Positions 10,559-20,080 are shown, numbered from the stretch's first letter. The stretch is 64,000 nt of DNA from Allobosea sp. UNC402CLCol (GCF_000745475.1 NZ_JQJJ01000008.1:1-64000), one strand, 5' to 3'. Made by a program: numbers and translations. Notes: a model not told the origin generated them from the sequence alone.

Positions 10559-11107
10559 TCAGCGTCCCTTGATCGCGATCTTGCCGGTATCGAGTTCGAG
10601 ATCGGCCACGAATTGCACGGGCACGTTCAAAGGTTCGCAGTTCAGATCGGCGCGGACGAGGAAGCGTACCTTCAGCTCGGCGGAATCGAGCGTCCTGTCA
10701 CGCTCGACGGCGATGGAATTGCGGACCAATCGCGGCTCGTAGCCCATCAGGGCGGCGGCGAGATCCTCACGGATCGTATCGACGCGATGCTCGTCGATCG
10801 AAAGCCGCGTCATGTCCGGGAAGCCGTGATTCAGGATCGAGCGGCGCACATGCTCCAGCTCGGAAAGGTCCACGGCCGAGCCAAGATTGACCGTGTTGAC
10901 CAGCGCGTCGAGGTCGATGGCGATCTCGCGCCGCAGCTTCGGCTCGGTGATCGCGGCCCGCGGCGCGGCGCGACGTTGCGCGATCACACGTTCGCCGCCC
11001 TCGTCCCGCAGGTCGAGCGCGGTCCGCGCATCCTTCTCCAGATGCGCTTCGCGGAATGCGAACATCAAAGGCGGCCGAAGCCGCTTCTTCGAAAGGGGGT
11101 CGGCCAT
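10559..11107 (-). CDS. tssE: T6SS baseplate subunit TssE (gp25-like)
   Basis: 182-residue homologue of phage T4 gp25, which nucleates sheath assembly on the baseplate. The gp25-like lysozyme-fold region covers about 60-170, with DLEHVRRSILNHGFPD-type text (here SELEHVRRSILNHGFPD) and the conserved IREDLAAALMGYEPRL. The ATG at 11107 is chosen; an alternative GTG lies one codon upstream. It sits 62 bp after hcp and 4 bp before tssF in the same operon. Confidence 0.93.
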   Translation of the reverse strand: MADPLSKKRLRPPLMFAFREAHLEKDARTALDLRDEGGERVIAQRRAAPRAAITEPKLRREIAIDLDALVNTVNLGSAVDLSELEHVRRSILNHGFPDMTRLSIDEHRVDTIREDLAAALMGYEPRLVRNSIAVERDRTLDSAELKVRFLVRADLNCEPLNVPVQFVADLELDTGKIAIKGR

Positions 11108-11169
11108 CACATCGCGTCCGGGGCGGGCGACGAACCGGCTCCGGCTCAGCCGGAGCCGGTGCGCGCGGC

Positions 11170-11655
11170 TCAGCTCTTGGCGTTACCCTTGAGATCCCAC
11201 TTCATCTCGATCGCCGAGTCGAGCGTCTGGTCCGACTTCTGCGGCCGATATTGGAACTCGACCTTGGCATAGTTCAACGCGAACTGGTCGGTCGGGACGC
11301 TCGAACCGCCGGCGGCATCGCCGGACTGGTAGCTCGACACGATCAGGTCCTCGAGCGTCACCGTGTAGTATTCCTGCGGCTTCTCGCCCTGCTTTCGGAC
11401 GTAGAGCACCGCCTTCTTGATGTATTTGCCGCTAGCGCAATACAGGGCGAGGTTCGCCGAAGCCTTGCTGACCTGCGCGGTGAAATGCATGTCCTGGAAG
11501 TTCGCCTTGCCCGCGCCGCCGCCGCCGCCATGGGCGTAGGAGCCGGGGTTGCTGATGCCCCAGGAAAAGGAATCGACCGCGATCGTATCCTTGTGGGTCT
11601 TGTCCTGGGCCTCGCCCTTGATCTCGTCGATCTTGAGCAGAAAGTCGGCAGCCAT
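11170..11655 (-). CDS. hcp: T6SS inner-tube protein Hcp (TssD)
   Basis: 161 residues; hexameric rings of Hcp stack into the tube fired by the sheath. The N-terminus MAADFLLKIDEIKGEA, the central DMHFTAQVSKAS and the YYTVTLEDLIVSSYQ strand are diagnostic. A strong Shine-Dalgarno GGAGG sits 5 nt before the ATG at 11655, rejecting a slightly longer reading. A Gly-rich loop (AHGGGGGAGKAN, residues 40-51) is longer than in many Hcp proteins. The 139-bp gap to tssC upstream could hold a promoter for extra Hcp production; none was clear by eye. Confidence 0.96.
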   Translation of the reverse strand: MAADFLLKIDEIKGEAQDKTHKDTIAVDSFSWGISNPGSYAHGGGGGAGKANFQDMHFTAQVSKASANLALYCASGKYIKKAVLYVRKQGEKPQEYYTVTLEDLIVSSYQSGDAAGGSSVPTDQFALNYAKVEFQYRPQKSDQTLDSAIEMKWDLKGNAKS

Positions 11656-11794
11656 GTTTACCTCCAAAGTAGGGTCGTCGGATTGCTCGGATGCGCGAGC
11701 GCGCTGATGGACGCATCTCTCCGATCGCGCACCCGCATCGGGTCAGCGCGTCGAAGGGTCTTCGTGCTTCCGTCACCTGCCGATCAGGTGGCGG

Positions 11795-13300
11795 TCACTG
11801 CTTGGGAGCTGGCAGTCGCGAGACCAGGCTCAGGCCGATATCCATGCCTTCGAGCTGGAAGTGCGGCCGCAGATAGAACTTGGCCGAGTAATAGCCAGGG
11901 TTCTCCTCGTCCTCGAAGACGTCGATGCGTGCATCCGAGAGGGGGCGCCGCGCCTTCGTCTCTTCGCTGGAATTGACCGGATCGCCGTCGACATATTCGG
12001 TGATCCACTCCTGCAGCCAGCGTCGCAGCGGCTCCTTTTCCTTGTAGGAGCCGATCTTGTCGCGAACCATGCACTTCAGGTAGTGCGCGAAGCGCGAGAC
12101 CGCGAACATGTAGGGCAGCCGCGAGGACAGGTTGTCGGACGCCGTCGCCGCCACGCCGTCGGGCCCGGAGAAGGCCTTGGGCTTGTAGAGCGACTGGGCG
12201 CCGATGAAGGCCGCCTTGTCGGTGTTCTTGCGATGGATCAGCGGGATCAGGCCGGATTTCGCCAGCTCTGCCTCGCGCCGGTCGCTGATCGCGATCTCGG
12301 TCGGGCATTTCAGATCCACGCCGCCATCGTCGGTCGGGAAGGTGTGGGTCGGCAGGTTGAGAACCTCGCCGCCGGACTGGACGCCGCGGATGCGGGTGCA
12401 CCAGCCATATTCCTTGAAGGCGCGGTTGATGTTCACCGCCATGGCATAGGCGGCGTTCATCCAGGCGTATTTCTCGCCCTTGTGGCCGTCGGTATCCTCC
12501 TCGAAGGCGAATTCCTCGACGGGCTCGGATTTGGCGCCATAGGGCACCCGGGCGAGCACGCGCGGCAGGCACAGGCCGACATAGCGGGAGTCGGCGGCGT
12601 CGCGCAGGCCCTTCCAGGCCGCATAGTCAGGCGTGTCGAAGACCTTGCTGAGATCGCGCGGATCGGAGAGCTCCGTCCAGGCATCCATGCGCATCAGCAT
12701 CGGATCGGCGCCGGCGAAGAAGGGAGCATGCGCCGCCGCGGCGATCTTCGAGAGGTCGCGCAGAAGCTGGACGTCCGTCGCCGTGTGGCTGAAGTGATAA
12801 TCGCCGACGAGGCAACCGAAGGGCTGGCCGCCGAGCTGGCCGAACTCCTGCTCATAGACCTGCTTGAAGAGCGGGCTCTGGTCCCAGCGCGCGCCGGGAT
12901 AGGTCTTCAGGTTGCGGTAGAGCTCGTTCTTCGAGACGTTCATCACCTTGATCTTCAACTGAGCATCGGTCTCGGAGTTGAAGACGAGGTAGTTGAGGCC
13001 ACGCCAGGCGCTTTCCAGCTTCTGGTATTCGGGAGCGTGCAGCACCTCGTTGATCTGCTCGGTCAACTTGGCGTCGAGCCGCGCGATCATCTCCTCGATC
13101 GTGTCGATGACGTCGCCCTTGATCACGGTCGAATCCGCCAGCGCCTGATTGACGAGGGTCGCGACCGCGTTCTCAACTTCCGTCGCCGCGCGTTCCGTTC
13201 TGGGTTTGAAACTCTGCTTCAGGATCGCCGAGAAATCGTCGATCTCGCGCGTCTCGACTGCCGCCCCGCCGGGCTGTTGGGTTTGTGCTTCCGCTGCCAT
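11795..13300 (-). CDS. tssC: T6SS contractile sheath large subunit TssC
   Basis: 501 residues (VipB/ImpD family). It pairs with TssB to build the sheath. Recognisable text includes ESAWRGLNYLVFNSETD, FGCLVGDYHFSH and the C-terminal region ending GMDIGLSLVSRLPAPKQ. GAGG precedes the ATG at 13300. The gene follows tssB by 56 bp. The length and both sheath domains are complete. Confidence 0.96.
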   Translation of the reverse strand: MAAEAQTQQPGGAAVETREIDDFSAILKQSFKPRTERAATEVENAVATLVNQALADSTVIKGDVIDTIEEMIARLDAKLTEQINEVLHAPEYQKLESAWRGLNYLVFNSETDAQLKIKVMNVSKNELYRNLKTYPGARWDQSPLFKQVYEQEFGQLGGQPFGCLVGDYHFSHTATDVQLLRDLSKIAAAAHAPFFAGADPMLMRMDAWTELSDPRDLSKVFDTPDYAAWKGLRDAADSRYVGLCLPRVLARVPYGAKSEPVEEFAFEEDTDGHKGEKYAWMNAAYAMAVNINRAFKEYGWCTRIRGVQSGGEVLNLPTHTFPTDDGGVDLKCPTEIAISDRREAELAKSGLIPLIHRKNTDKAAFIGAQSLYKPKAFSGPDGVAATASDNLSSRLPYMFAVSRFAHYLKCMVRDKIGSYKEKEPLRRWLQEWITEYVDGDPVNSSEETKARRPLSDARIDVFEDEENPGYYSAKFYLRPHFQLEGMDIGLSLVSRLPAPKQ

Positions 13301-13356
13301 TGCCGCCTCGCTCGCTTAACCGCCTGCCGACCCGGAAAGAGGGCCCGCGCCCTGCC

Positions 13357-13887
13357 TCAGTTCTGCGCTTCGCCCTCGGGCTTCCCGTTCTTGCCGAGCC
13401 TGTCCTTGAGGGCTGTCATCAGCTGCGGATCGGCCAGCAGCGCCTTGATCTGGTCGCTCGCCGCCATCTTGCCGTCCATGTAGCGCAGCAGGTTGGCGAG
13501 CTGCTCGCGCGCCTCCAGCAGCTTGGCGGTCGCCGGGATCTGGCGGGCGACGGCCGCGGGGTTGAAATCCTCGAACTTGGTGAACTTCAGCGCGACAGAG
13601 AGCTTCTCGCTTTCGTCCTCGCCGAGCTTGTTGGACACGTTGAAGGCAAGGCCCGGCTCGATCGCGGCCATGCGCTGGTCGAAATTGTCCATGTCGACGT
13701 CAAGGAACTTGCGCTGCGAGATCTCCGGCTTTTCGACCGCCGAGGCGTTGCCCGAGAGATCGGCCAGCACGCCCATCACGAAGGGCAGCTCGATCTTTTG
13801 CTCGGCGTTGTAGGGGTCCTCATAGGTGATGTGCACCCGAGGCGGCCTGTTGCGGCGAATGAACTTCTGCCCTGAATCTCCGGCCAT
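13357..13887 (-). CDS. tssB: T6SS contractile sheath small subunit TssB
   Basis: 176 residues (VipA/ImpB family), partner of TssC. It shows the typical RRNRPPRVHITYEDPYN start, ELPFVMGVLADLSGN and a C-terminal helix. The ATG at 13887 has an AAGGGG ribosome site; a longer reading to 13917 lacks one. The 124-bp gap upstream, before tssA, is clearly more AT-rich than its surroundings and could hold an internal promoter for the sheath/tube genes. Confidence 0.95.
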   Translation of the reverse strand: MAGDSGQKFIRRNRPPRVHITYEDPYNAEQKIELPFVMGVLADLSGNASAVEKPEISQRKFLDVDMDNFDQRMAAIEPGLAFNVSNKLGEDESEKLSVALKFTKFEDFNPAAVARQIPATAKLLEAREQLANLLRYMDGKMAASDQIKALLADPQLMTALKDRLGKNGKPEGEAQN

Positions 13888-14011
13888 GACGCATGCCCCT
13901 TTTGCTAACCGGACCACGCTGACGTAGCGTGATACTGTATAGAACTTCGGAATTCATCGATATAGTCTCATCATCGCGACGAGAGGTTCAAATCAAAACC
14001 GAAAAACTTCC

Positions 14012-15463
14012 CTAGCTGTCGGCATCCGGCATCTGCGCAACCTCGGGCAGGATATTGCCGAGCAGCGACATGAAATCATGCTGCGCCAGAGCGCAGGCCT
14101 TGTCCATCAGGAGCGGCGTCGGATGCGAAGGCTCCACCTGCCGGTAGAAGGATGCGACCGCCCTCATCGCGTTGACCGCATCGGCGCGGTTGCCGATGGC
14201 GATCACCGCCATGGCGGCAGCCGGCGGCGGCACGTGGGACGGAGCCTCCGCCGCACCGGAATCGGCCTCTCCGTCCTCGGCCAAGGCCTCGGACTCTTCC
14301 GCCACGCCGTTGTCATGGCCGTCGCCGTCATCGCTTTCGACGGAGGCGCTGTCGTAACTGTCCTCCCCCGCCTCGGAATCATGGCCGTCCGGCACCGGAA
14401 GACGCTCGAGCGGCAGCCTGAACCGGCGCACTTCGCCGATCTCGAGAACCGCCTTGTCGACGTGCTCCGGAAACATGATCTGGATGACCTCGATCAGCGA
14501 CTTGCCGATGAGCTGCTGCGCCTGCCCGATCAGCAGGACAGCCGGGCTCGACGGCTCCGTTTTGCGAAAGTAGCCGAGGCAGGCCGCCAGCGTATCCTTC
14601 ACTTGGAGGATGCTCGAAAGGCCGCCCGGATTGAAGGTTGCAGCGCTAGTTGCCGGCATCTGCGCGTCGGTCGCCGCAGCCGCCGCCGAGGGCTGATGCC
14701 CCGGAACGCGCCGCGCGACCGCCATGTCCAGAAAGCCGGCGATCTGGTCCAGAAGTGCCACGAGGCGCGGGAAGCCGAGCGGATGATCGACGCCTACTCT
14801 CTCGATCCAGATCGCACGCAGGCGCGCGAGCCCTTCGCGCGCGGCGTTGATATGGCCGAGGGTCGCCGTCAGGGCATCGACCTCGACCTCCCCCAGCGCT
14901 GCCTGGATCGCGCCCGCATCGGGATGCTGCTCGCCCTCGACCAGCTTTGTCTCGCCGCTGGCGACAAGCTGGCTGCGGAAGGCGAAGGCGCCGATGCGGC
15001 GGCTCACGAACAGCGGCGCGTGCTGCAACGGCAGAACCACGGTCGGCAAATCGTCCAGCCCCTGCAGCGTGACCTCGCGCATGATGAAGTCGCCATCCAA
15101 CGCGCGCGGATGCACCTCCTCCCAATGCTCGCCGAGGATCTCCGCCATGGCTGAGAGACAGGCGGCAAAGCCGGCAATGTCGCGATTGAGGATCGAGAGC
15201 TTCGCCGCGAGCACGAAGAGCCGGAGGTCCTGCGAGCGGGCCATCAGCTTGCCGAGATCGGCGAAGGCGGCGGGGAACTCGATGCTCGAGCGGTCGAAGG
15301 CGACCTGCCTGCCGTCGTCGTCGCGGCGGAAATACGCCACCGGAAGCACGACCTCGAGGCGCGCCGTGACATTCATGAAGTCGGGGTCGTCCTCGAGGTC
15401 CGGCCCGCAGGGGCCGTCATCGGACATCGGCTTCGACAGTTCGGCGAAATTCAGCGCGGCCAT
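14012..15463 (-). CDS. tssA: T6SS cap/baseplate protein TssA
   Basis: 483 residues with an N-terminal ImpA domain (GPCGPDLEDDPDF near residues 18-30, then LRLFVLAAKLSILNRD). TssA coordinates sheath polymerisation at the baseplate. An acidic Asp/Glu/Ser stretch at about 385-430 separates the N-terminal region from a C-terminal domain, suggesting a flexible linker. The ATG at 15463 starts MAALNFAELSKPMS; upstream in-frame sequence is an open leader without a ribosome site. It lies 85 bp downstream of the OmpA-like gene. Confidence 0.92.
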   Translation of the reverse strand: MAALNFAELSKPMSDDGPCGPDLEDDPDFMNVTARLEVVLPVAYFRRDDDGRQVAFDRSSIEFPAAFADLGKLMARSQDLRLFVLAAKLSILNRDIAGFAACLSAMAEILGEHWEEVHPRALDGDFIMREVTLQGLDDLPTVVLPLQHAPLFVSRRIGAFAFRSQLVASGETKLVEGEQHPDAGAIQAALGEVEVDALTATLGHINAAREGLARLRAIWIERVGVDHPLGFPRLVALLDQIAGFLDMAVARRVPGHQPSAAAAATDAQMPATSAATFNPGGLSSILQVKDTLAACLGYFRKTEPSSPAVLLIGQAQQLIGKSLIEVIQIMFPEHVDKAVLEIGEVRRFRLPLERLPVPDGHDSEAGEDSYDSASVESDDGDGHDNGVAEESEALAEDGEADSGAAEAPSHVPPPAAAMAVIAIGNRADAVNAMRAVASFYRQVEPSHPTPLLMDKACALAQHDFMSLLGNILPEVAQMPDADS

Positions 15464-15548
15464 GCCTCTCCCCAGAATGCCTCTTCCCGCCCGGCAACGC
15501 GGCGGCCCGGAAGCCCCACGAACCGCCGTGAACAGATCGACCGTGCGC

Positions 15549-16115
15549 TCAATTCGCGGCGCGCAAGCGCGTCTCGACGCGGCGGTTGTCGCCGGAGAAG
15601 GGGTCGGCGACCACCGGCTGGCTCTGGCCATAGCCCTTGGCGACGAGCTTGCCGGTGTTGACGCCCTTCTCGCCGAGATAGCGGACCACCGCCTCCGCGC
15701 GGCGCTCGGACAGGCTCATGTTGTAGGTCGGATTGCCGGCGGCATCCGTGTGCCCCTCGACCATGAAGGTCTGACTGGAAAGCTGGGGCGTCTTCAGGGC
15801 CTTGGCGAATTCGTCGAGATTGCCCTTGGCCTCGGGCTCCAGCACGTCGGAATTGTACTTGAACTTCACCACGAGATCGAAGGCGCTCGGCGGCTTGGCG
15901 ATCTCGACCGCATGGCCAGCCTTCGCGCATTCGGCCTCGGTGCCGATGCACAGCCCGCGCGTGACGCCCGCCGGCTTCGGCGCGACGACGCCGGGCTGGA
16001 AATGCTTGACGATGTCGTCCGCCTTGTAGGTCTGCGCCATGGCGCCTGTCGCCGTGGTGAGAACCATCGAGCCCGCCAGAGCGACGAATACCTTGAATGC
16101 GGATTGCTTGCGCAT
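15549..16115 (-). CDS. Periplasmic OmpA-family peptidoglycan-binding protein, T6SS-linked
   Basis: 188 residues with a Sec signal (MRKQSAFKVFVALAG...AMAQ) and no lipobox cysteine at the cleavage site. The C-terminal OmpA domain carries FMVEGHTDAAGNPTYNMSLS and RRVETRLRAAN, the peptidoglycan-binding signature. GGGAGG precedes the ATG at 16115. It is the first gene of the minus-strand T6SS operon, divergent from vgrG. It may help anchor the system to the wall, since no TssJ lipoprotein is encoded here. That role is inferred from position only. Confidence 0.85.
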   Translation of the reverse strand: MRKQSAFKVFVALAGSMVLTTATGAMAQTYKADDIVKHFQPGVVAPKPAGVTRGLCIGTEAECAKAGHAVEIAKPPSAFDLVVKFKYNSDVLEPEAKGNLDEFAKALKTPQLSSQTFMVEGHTDAAGNPTYNMSLSERRAEAVVRYLGEKGVNTGKLVAKGYGQSQPVVADPFSGDNRRVETRLRAAN

Positions 16116-16232
16116 GGGAACCTCCCAATGTGTCACGCCAATCGGCGGATGAAAACTTACGGATCCGACGATGACTCTGAGAGTTAGTTACGTCAAGTCG
16201 AATTTAGGTTCAATCGTCGAAAGGTTTCGTTG
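16116..16232. promoter_or_regulatory. Divergent promoter region between the ompA-like gene and vgrG
   Basis: 117 bp between the starts of the two divergent T6SS transcription units, noticeably AT-richer than the flanking genes. It must contain promoters for both arms. I could not assign confident -35/-10 pairs. Confidence 0.5.
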
Positions 16233-18089
16233 ATGCCATCGAATCCTGGACAAGAACAAAGGATTGCGTCCTTTACGACTCCAGCCGGAAAGGACGAGTT
16301 TTCACTTATCCGTTTCGAAGCCGATGAATCTTTAAGCGAATTGTTTACTTATAACGTTGAGGCAATCAGCAAAACTGAGAATGCCGACCTGCAAAGCATC
16401 ATGAGCGAGAAGTGCTCGATCAAGTTCACGTTGAAGAACAAGAGCGAGCGGGTTCTCAACGGCACGCTCGTCGATGCTCAATGGCTCGGCAAGCAGGACG
16501 ACCTCTATGTCTACCGATTCACGCTGAGGCCCTGGCTCTGGCTGCTCTCGCAGCGCGCAGACTGCCGGATCTTCAAGAACAAAACCGCGCTCGACATCAT
16601 CAAGGAGATCTTCAAGAAGGAGAACGCGGCGAGCTTCGATGACCGCACCAGCGAGACGCTGCAGCCGATCGACTACTGCGTGCAATATCGCGAGACCGAT
16701 CTCGACTTCGTGCTGCGTCTGATGGAGCAGTACGGCATCTATTACTACTTCAAGCACAGCGACGGGGACCACAAGCTGGTGCTCTGCGACTCCCGCTCGG
16801 GCCATGACCAGGTGATGCCGAGCGCCGAGGCGAACTTCACGGGCGACAGCTCGATCTTCGCCTTCGTCGCGCCGGGCAGCCGCTTCCCGCGCGCGGATGT
16901 CGAGCATCTCACCCAATGGTCGACGGTGCGGCGCCTGCGCACCGGCAAGGTCGAGCTGAAGGACTATGATTTCGAGAAATCGGGCTCCGACCTCACGGCG
17001 CGCGCCGAGGAAGGCTTCCCCAAGGCCAAGTCCTATGAGGCCTACGACTATCCGGCGAGCTACACCCAGCGCGACCAGGGCGAGCATTTCGCCCGCGTCC
17101 GGGCGCAGGCGCAACAAGCCAAGGACGACCGGCGCTACACGGCCGGCGAGGCGCCGAGCCTCTATCCGGGCGCGCTGATGAAGCTCGGCGAGCACCCTTC
17201 AGGCGCCGAGAACACCGAATATCTCGTGGTGCGCGCCACGCATATGCTCGGAGCTCAGGGCTACCGCTCCGGCCAGCAGGATGAGGCGGTCTACAGCGGC
17301 TCCTTCGAATTGCAGAAGAGCGACCGGCGCTTCCGAGCGCCCCTCGTCACGCCGCGCCCGAAGGTCTACGGGCCGCACACCGCCAAGGTCGTCGGCGAGA
17401 AGAACCAGGGCGAGGAAGGCGATATCGACGTCGACGAGTACGGCCGCATCTGGCTGCGCTTCCATTGGGACCGCGAGGACGGCTCCACCTCCTGCCGCAC
17501 CCGCGTCGCGCAGATGTGGGCCGGCAAAAACTGGGGCGGCCAGATCATTCCGCGCATCGGCCAGGAGGTGATCGTCGAGTATATCGAGGGCAACCCGGAC
17601 CTGCCGCTCGTCGTTGGCGCCGTCGTCAACGATCAGCACAAGCCGCCCTACGAATTGCCGGCGAACAAGACGCAATCCGGCCTCAAATCGGAATCGACCG
17701 ACCATGCAGGCTTCCCCGGCACCTATAACGAGATCAAGTTCGAGGACCTCAAGGACAGCGAGGTTCTCGAGATGCGGGCCGAAAAGGACCACAAGGTCAC
17801 GGTCAACAATATCGAGACCCGCGAGATCGGCGAGCGCTTCCAGGGCAGCAACTATTCGCGCGAGACCACTCTGAAGCTCGGCAACGACAAGCTCGACATC
17901 CAAAACGGCAAGCTCGACGTCGAGGCGCTGACCGAGATCAATCTCAAGGTCGGCGAGAGCACGATCAAGATGACGCCCGGCAGCATCGAGATCAAATCGC
18001 CGACCATCACGATCCACAGCCAGGCCCTGACGGAGGTCAAGAGCGACGGCGCCCTCGTCGTCAAGGCCCCGATGGTGACGATCAACTAA
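16233..18089 (+). CDS. vgrG: T6SS spike protein VgrG (TssI)
   Basis: 618 residues. The gp27/gp5-like VgrG architecture is clear: YCVQYRETDLDFVLRLMEQ-type N-terminal region, IWLRFHWDREDGSTSCRTRV, then VAQMWAGKNWGGQIIPRIGQ-type OB-fold text and a C-terminal beta-helix rich in short repeats. It ends shortly after the spike needle, so there is no obvious toxin extension. The ATG at 16233 is used; a TTG lies one codon before. The first 55 or so codons use AT-rich triplets (TTA, TTT, ACT, GTT) unlike the rest of the gene. Confidence 0.95.
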   Translation: MPSNPGQEQRIASFTTPAGKDEFSLIRFEADESLSELFTYNVEAISKTENADLQSIMSEKCSIKFTLKNKSERVLNGTLVDAQWLGKQDDLYVYRFTLRPWLWLLSQRADCRIFKNKTALDIIKEIFKKENAASFDDRTSETLQPIDYCVQYRETDLDFVLRLMEQYGIYYYFKHSDGDHKLVLCDSRSGHDQVMPSAEANFTGDSSIFAFVAPGSRFPRADVEHLTQWSTVRRLRTGKVELKDYDFEKSGSDLTARAEEGFPKAKSYEAYDYPASYTQRDQGEHFARVRAQAQQAKDDRRYTAGEAPSLYPGALMKLGEHPSGAENTEYLVVRATHMLGAQGYRSGQQDEAVYSGSFELQKSDRRFRAPLVTPRPKVYGPHTAKVVGEKNQGEEGDIDVDEYGRIWLRFHWDREDGSTSCRTRVAQMWAGKNWGGQIIPRIGQEVIVEYIEGNPDLPLVVGAVVNDQHKPPYELPANKTQSGLKSESTDHAGFPGTYNEIKFEDLKDSEVLEMRAEKDHKVTVNNIETREIGERFQGSNYSRETTLKLGNDKLDIQNGKLDVEALTEINLKVGESTIKMTPGSIEIKSPTITIHSQALTEVKSDGALVVKAPMVTIN

Positions 18090-18103
18090 CGGCTGGAGCC
18101 TCC

Positions 18104-18652
18104 ATGTCACGCCTGCGCTTCAGCACAGCCCGCGAAGTGTTCGAGACCTATCCCTCGGCCTCCCAGGCCGTCACCATGCCGCCGACGGCGGAGCCTCCGC
18201 TGGCTTTCCTCGCGCGCCTGGTCAAGGGGCCGGCGCCAATGGAAGCCGCCGGCTTCTGCGCCTTCCTCCTGCCGAGGCGCGAAACGGTATGGTGGGCCCT
18301 GCAGGCGGTGCGCGCGTTGCAGCCGCCCGGCACGCAGGACCCCGGCCTTGCCGCCGCCGAGGCCTGGGTCCGGGAGCCCGGCGACAAGACCCGCTTCGAA
18401 GCGCTGCGCCATGCCCAGGCCGGAGATCGCGCGCGGCCCGGCACCTTCGTGGCCTGGGCGGCCGGCTATTCCGGCGGCAGCATGTCGGAAAGCCACGCCA
18501 TCCCCACCCCGCCGGACCTGACCGCCAAGATGGCCCGCATCGCCGTGCTCAATGCGATCAACCGTCTGCCGGCCCGCGAGCGCGAAGCCGCATTGCGCGC
18601 CTGTGTCGAAGCATGCATTCGTTTGGCCGAAGACGATGCCGGCAAGCGCTGA
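18104..18652 (+). CDS. T6SS-associated protein of unknown function (DUF6931-like)
   Basis: 182 residues, mostly helical, no signal peptide. It contains AGFCAFLLPRRETVWWALQAVRAL in pieces (for example LLPRRETVWWALQAV near residue 55) and two AAEAW/ARIAVLNAINRLP helices. This resembles proteins labelled DUF6931 that occur in alphaproteobacterial T6SS loci; that assignment is from memory and not certain. It lies 14 bp after vgrG and 24 bp before tagH, so it is probably cotranscribed. VgrG-linked genes are often cargo adaptors or effectors, so either is possible. I saw no catalytic motif. Confidence 0.75.
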   Translation: MSRLRFSTAREVFETYPSASQAVTMPPTAEPPLAFLARLVKGPAPMEAAGFCAFLLPRRETVWWALQAVRALQPPGTQDPGLAAAEAWVREPGDKTRFEALRHAQAGDRARPGTFVAWAAGYSGGSMSESHAIPTPPDLTAKMARIAVLNAINRLPAREREAALRACVEACIRLAEDDAGKR

Positions 18653-18676
18653 TCTTCTCGCGCAGCTCGGAACGGG

Positions 18677-20068
18677 ATGTCCGCGATGGCGCTGACACTG
18701 ACGATCGAGAACCAGGCCTCGCTGCCCGATGGCGGCCCGCTCAGCGTGACCGCCAGTGGCGGGCGCGGCCTCGATATCGGCCGTGACCAGCATCTCGACT
18801 GGGCGCTGCCCGATCCCTCGCGCGCCGTCTCCGGCCGCCATTGCGAGATCCGCTTCCGCGACGGCGGCTGGTGGCTGCGCGACATCTCGACCAACGGAAC
18901 CTTCGTCAATGGCGGCGAGCATCGCGTGCAATCGCCCTACCGCCTCCAGCACGGCGATCGGCTCGAGATCGGCCACTACATCATCGCGGTCGCCATCGAC
19001 GAGGAGGCCGGGCAGGCAGCGGCGCAGGCGGCCTCTCCTCCCCCATCCTATGCCGCCGACCCGGAAGCGCTCTGGGCGCCCAGCACGGATGCTGCGCCGC
19101 CGATCTCGCGTCGCGATCTGATGCCGCCCGGCCACGCCAAGCCGGTGCATGCAAGCTTCATCGACTGGGCCACCGACATTCCCGCACCGGCCGCCGGGCC
19201 GGCGCCGCCAGCCCCTCCACCGGGCCGGTCTGCCCAGCCACCGCAAGGCGACGATTTCGCCTGGGCGCCCTTGCAGGCCGCCCCCGTCCCCCAGGCGGAG
19301 CCGCTGGCGCCGATCCCCACGCCGCGCCGTCCGACGGCAAGCGGCCCGGCCTCCGCGAACCCCTGGGATGAGCCAGCTGCGACCGAACCGGAGCCCGATG
19401 CCGAGCAGATGCCAGCGCCCGCGACCACGCCGGTGTCCGCGCCTGCCCTCGCGCGAGAACCCGCCCCCATGAGTGGCCCTGCCGCGATCTCGATGGGCGA
19501 GTTCATGCAGCGCTTCGCCAAGGGCGCCGGCGTCTCGCCGCAAGCCCTGTCCACGCAGGACCCGGGCGCCTTCGCCGAGCAGCTCGGCGGGCTGATGCGC
19601 TTGATCGCGGAGGAGCTGAAGGGCCTGCTCGCCGCCCGCGCCGAGAGCAAGCGCATCGCCCGCAGCACCAACCAGACGATGATCCAGGCGCAGGACAACA
19701 ACCCGCTGAAATTCTCGCCGACGGTGGACGACGCGCTGCAGCTGATCTTCGGCCAGCCGCGCAGCGGCTATCTCGACGCGAAGCGCGCCTTCGACGAGAG
19801 CTTCCGCGACCTCAAGGCCCATCAGATCAAGACTTACTCCGCCATGCAGCACGCGCTGCGGATGCTGGTCGAGGATCTCGATCCGCAAGCGATCGCCGAA
19901 GCGACCACGCCGGAAGGCGGGATCGGCGGGCTGATCGGCTCGCGCAAGGCGAAGATGTGGGAGACCTATGTCGCACGCTGGGAGGCCAAGACCGCCCCTT
20001 ATGAGGACGGTCTCGTCGACGCCTTCATGATCTATTTCGCCGAGTGCTACGACCGCGGCGGGAAGTGA
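18677..20068 (+). CDS. tagH: T6SS FHA-domain protein TagH (Fha)
   Basis: 463 residues. An N-terminal forkhead-associated domain (about 25-105; GRHCEIRF and DISTNGTFVNGG) binds phosphothreonine. A Pro/Ala-rich linker follows to about 260. A C-terminal TagH domain (about 270-455) contains NPLKFSPTVDDALQLIF and AMQHALRMLVEDLDP. In threonine-phosphorylation-controlled T6SSs, Fha is the target or adaptor of PpkA and PppA, both encoded downstream here. There are two possible starts three codons apart. Confidence 0.92.
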   Translation: MSAMALTLTIENQASLPDGGPLSVTASGGRGLDIGRDQHLDWALPDPSRAVSGRHCEIRFRDGGWWLRDISTNGTFVNGGEHRVQSPYRLQHGDRLEIGHYIIAVAIDEEAGQAAAQAASPPPSYAADPEALWAPSTDAAPPISRRDLMPPGHAKPVHASFIDWATDIPAPAAGPAPPAPPPGRSAQPPQGDDFAWAPLQAAPVPQAEPLAPIPTPRRPTASGPASANPWDEPAATEPEPDAEQMPAPATTPVSAPALAREPAPMSGPAAISMGEFMQRFAKGAGVSPQALSTQDPGAFAEQLGGLMRLIAEELKGLLAARAESKRIARSTNQTMIQAQDNNPLKFSPTVDDALQLIFGQPRSGYLDAKRAFDESFRDLKAHQIKTYSAMQHALRMLVEDLDPQAIAEATTPEGGIGGLIGSRKAKMWETYVARWEAKTAPYEDGLVDAFMIYFAECYDRGGK

Positions 20069-20080
20069 CGGCCGTTCCCT

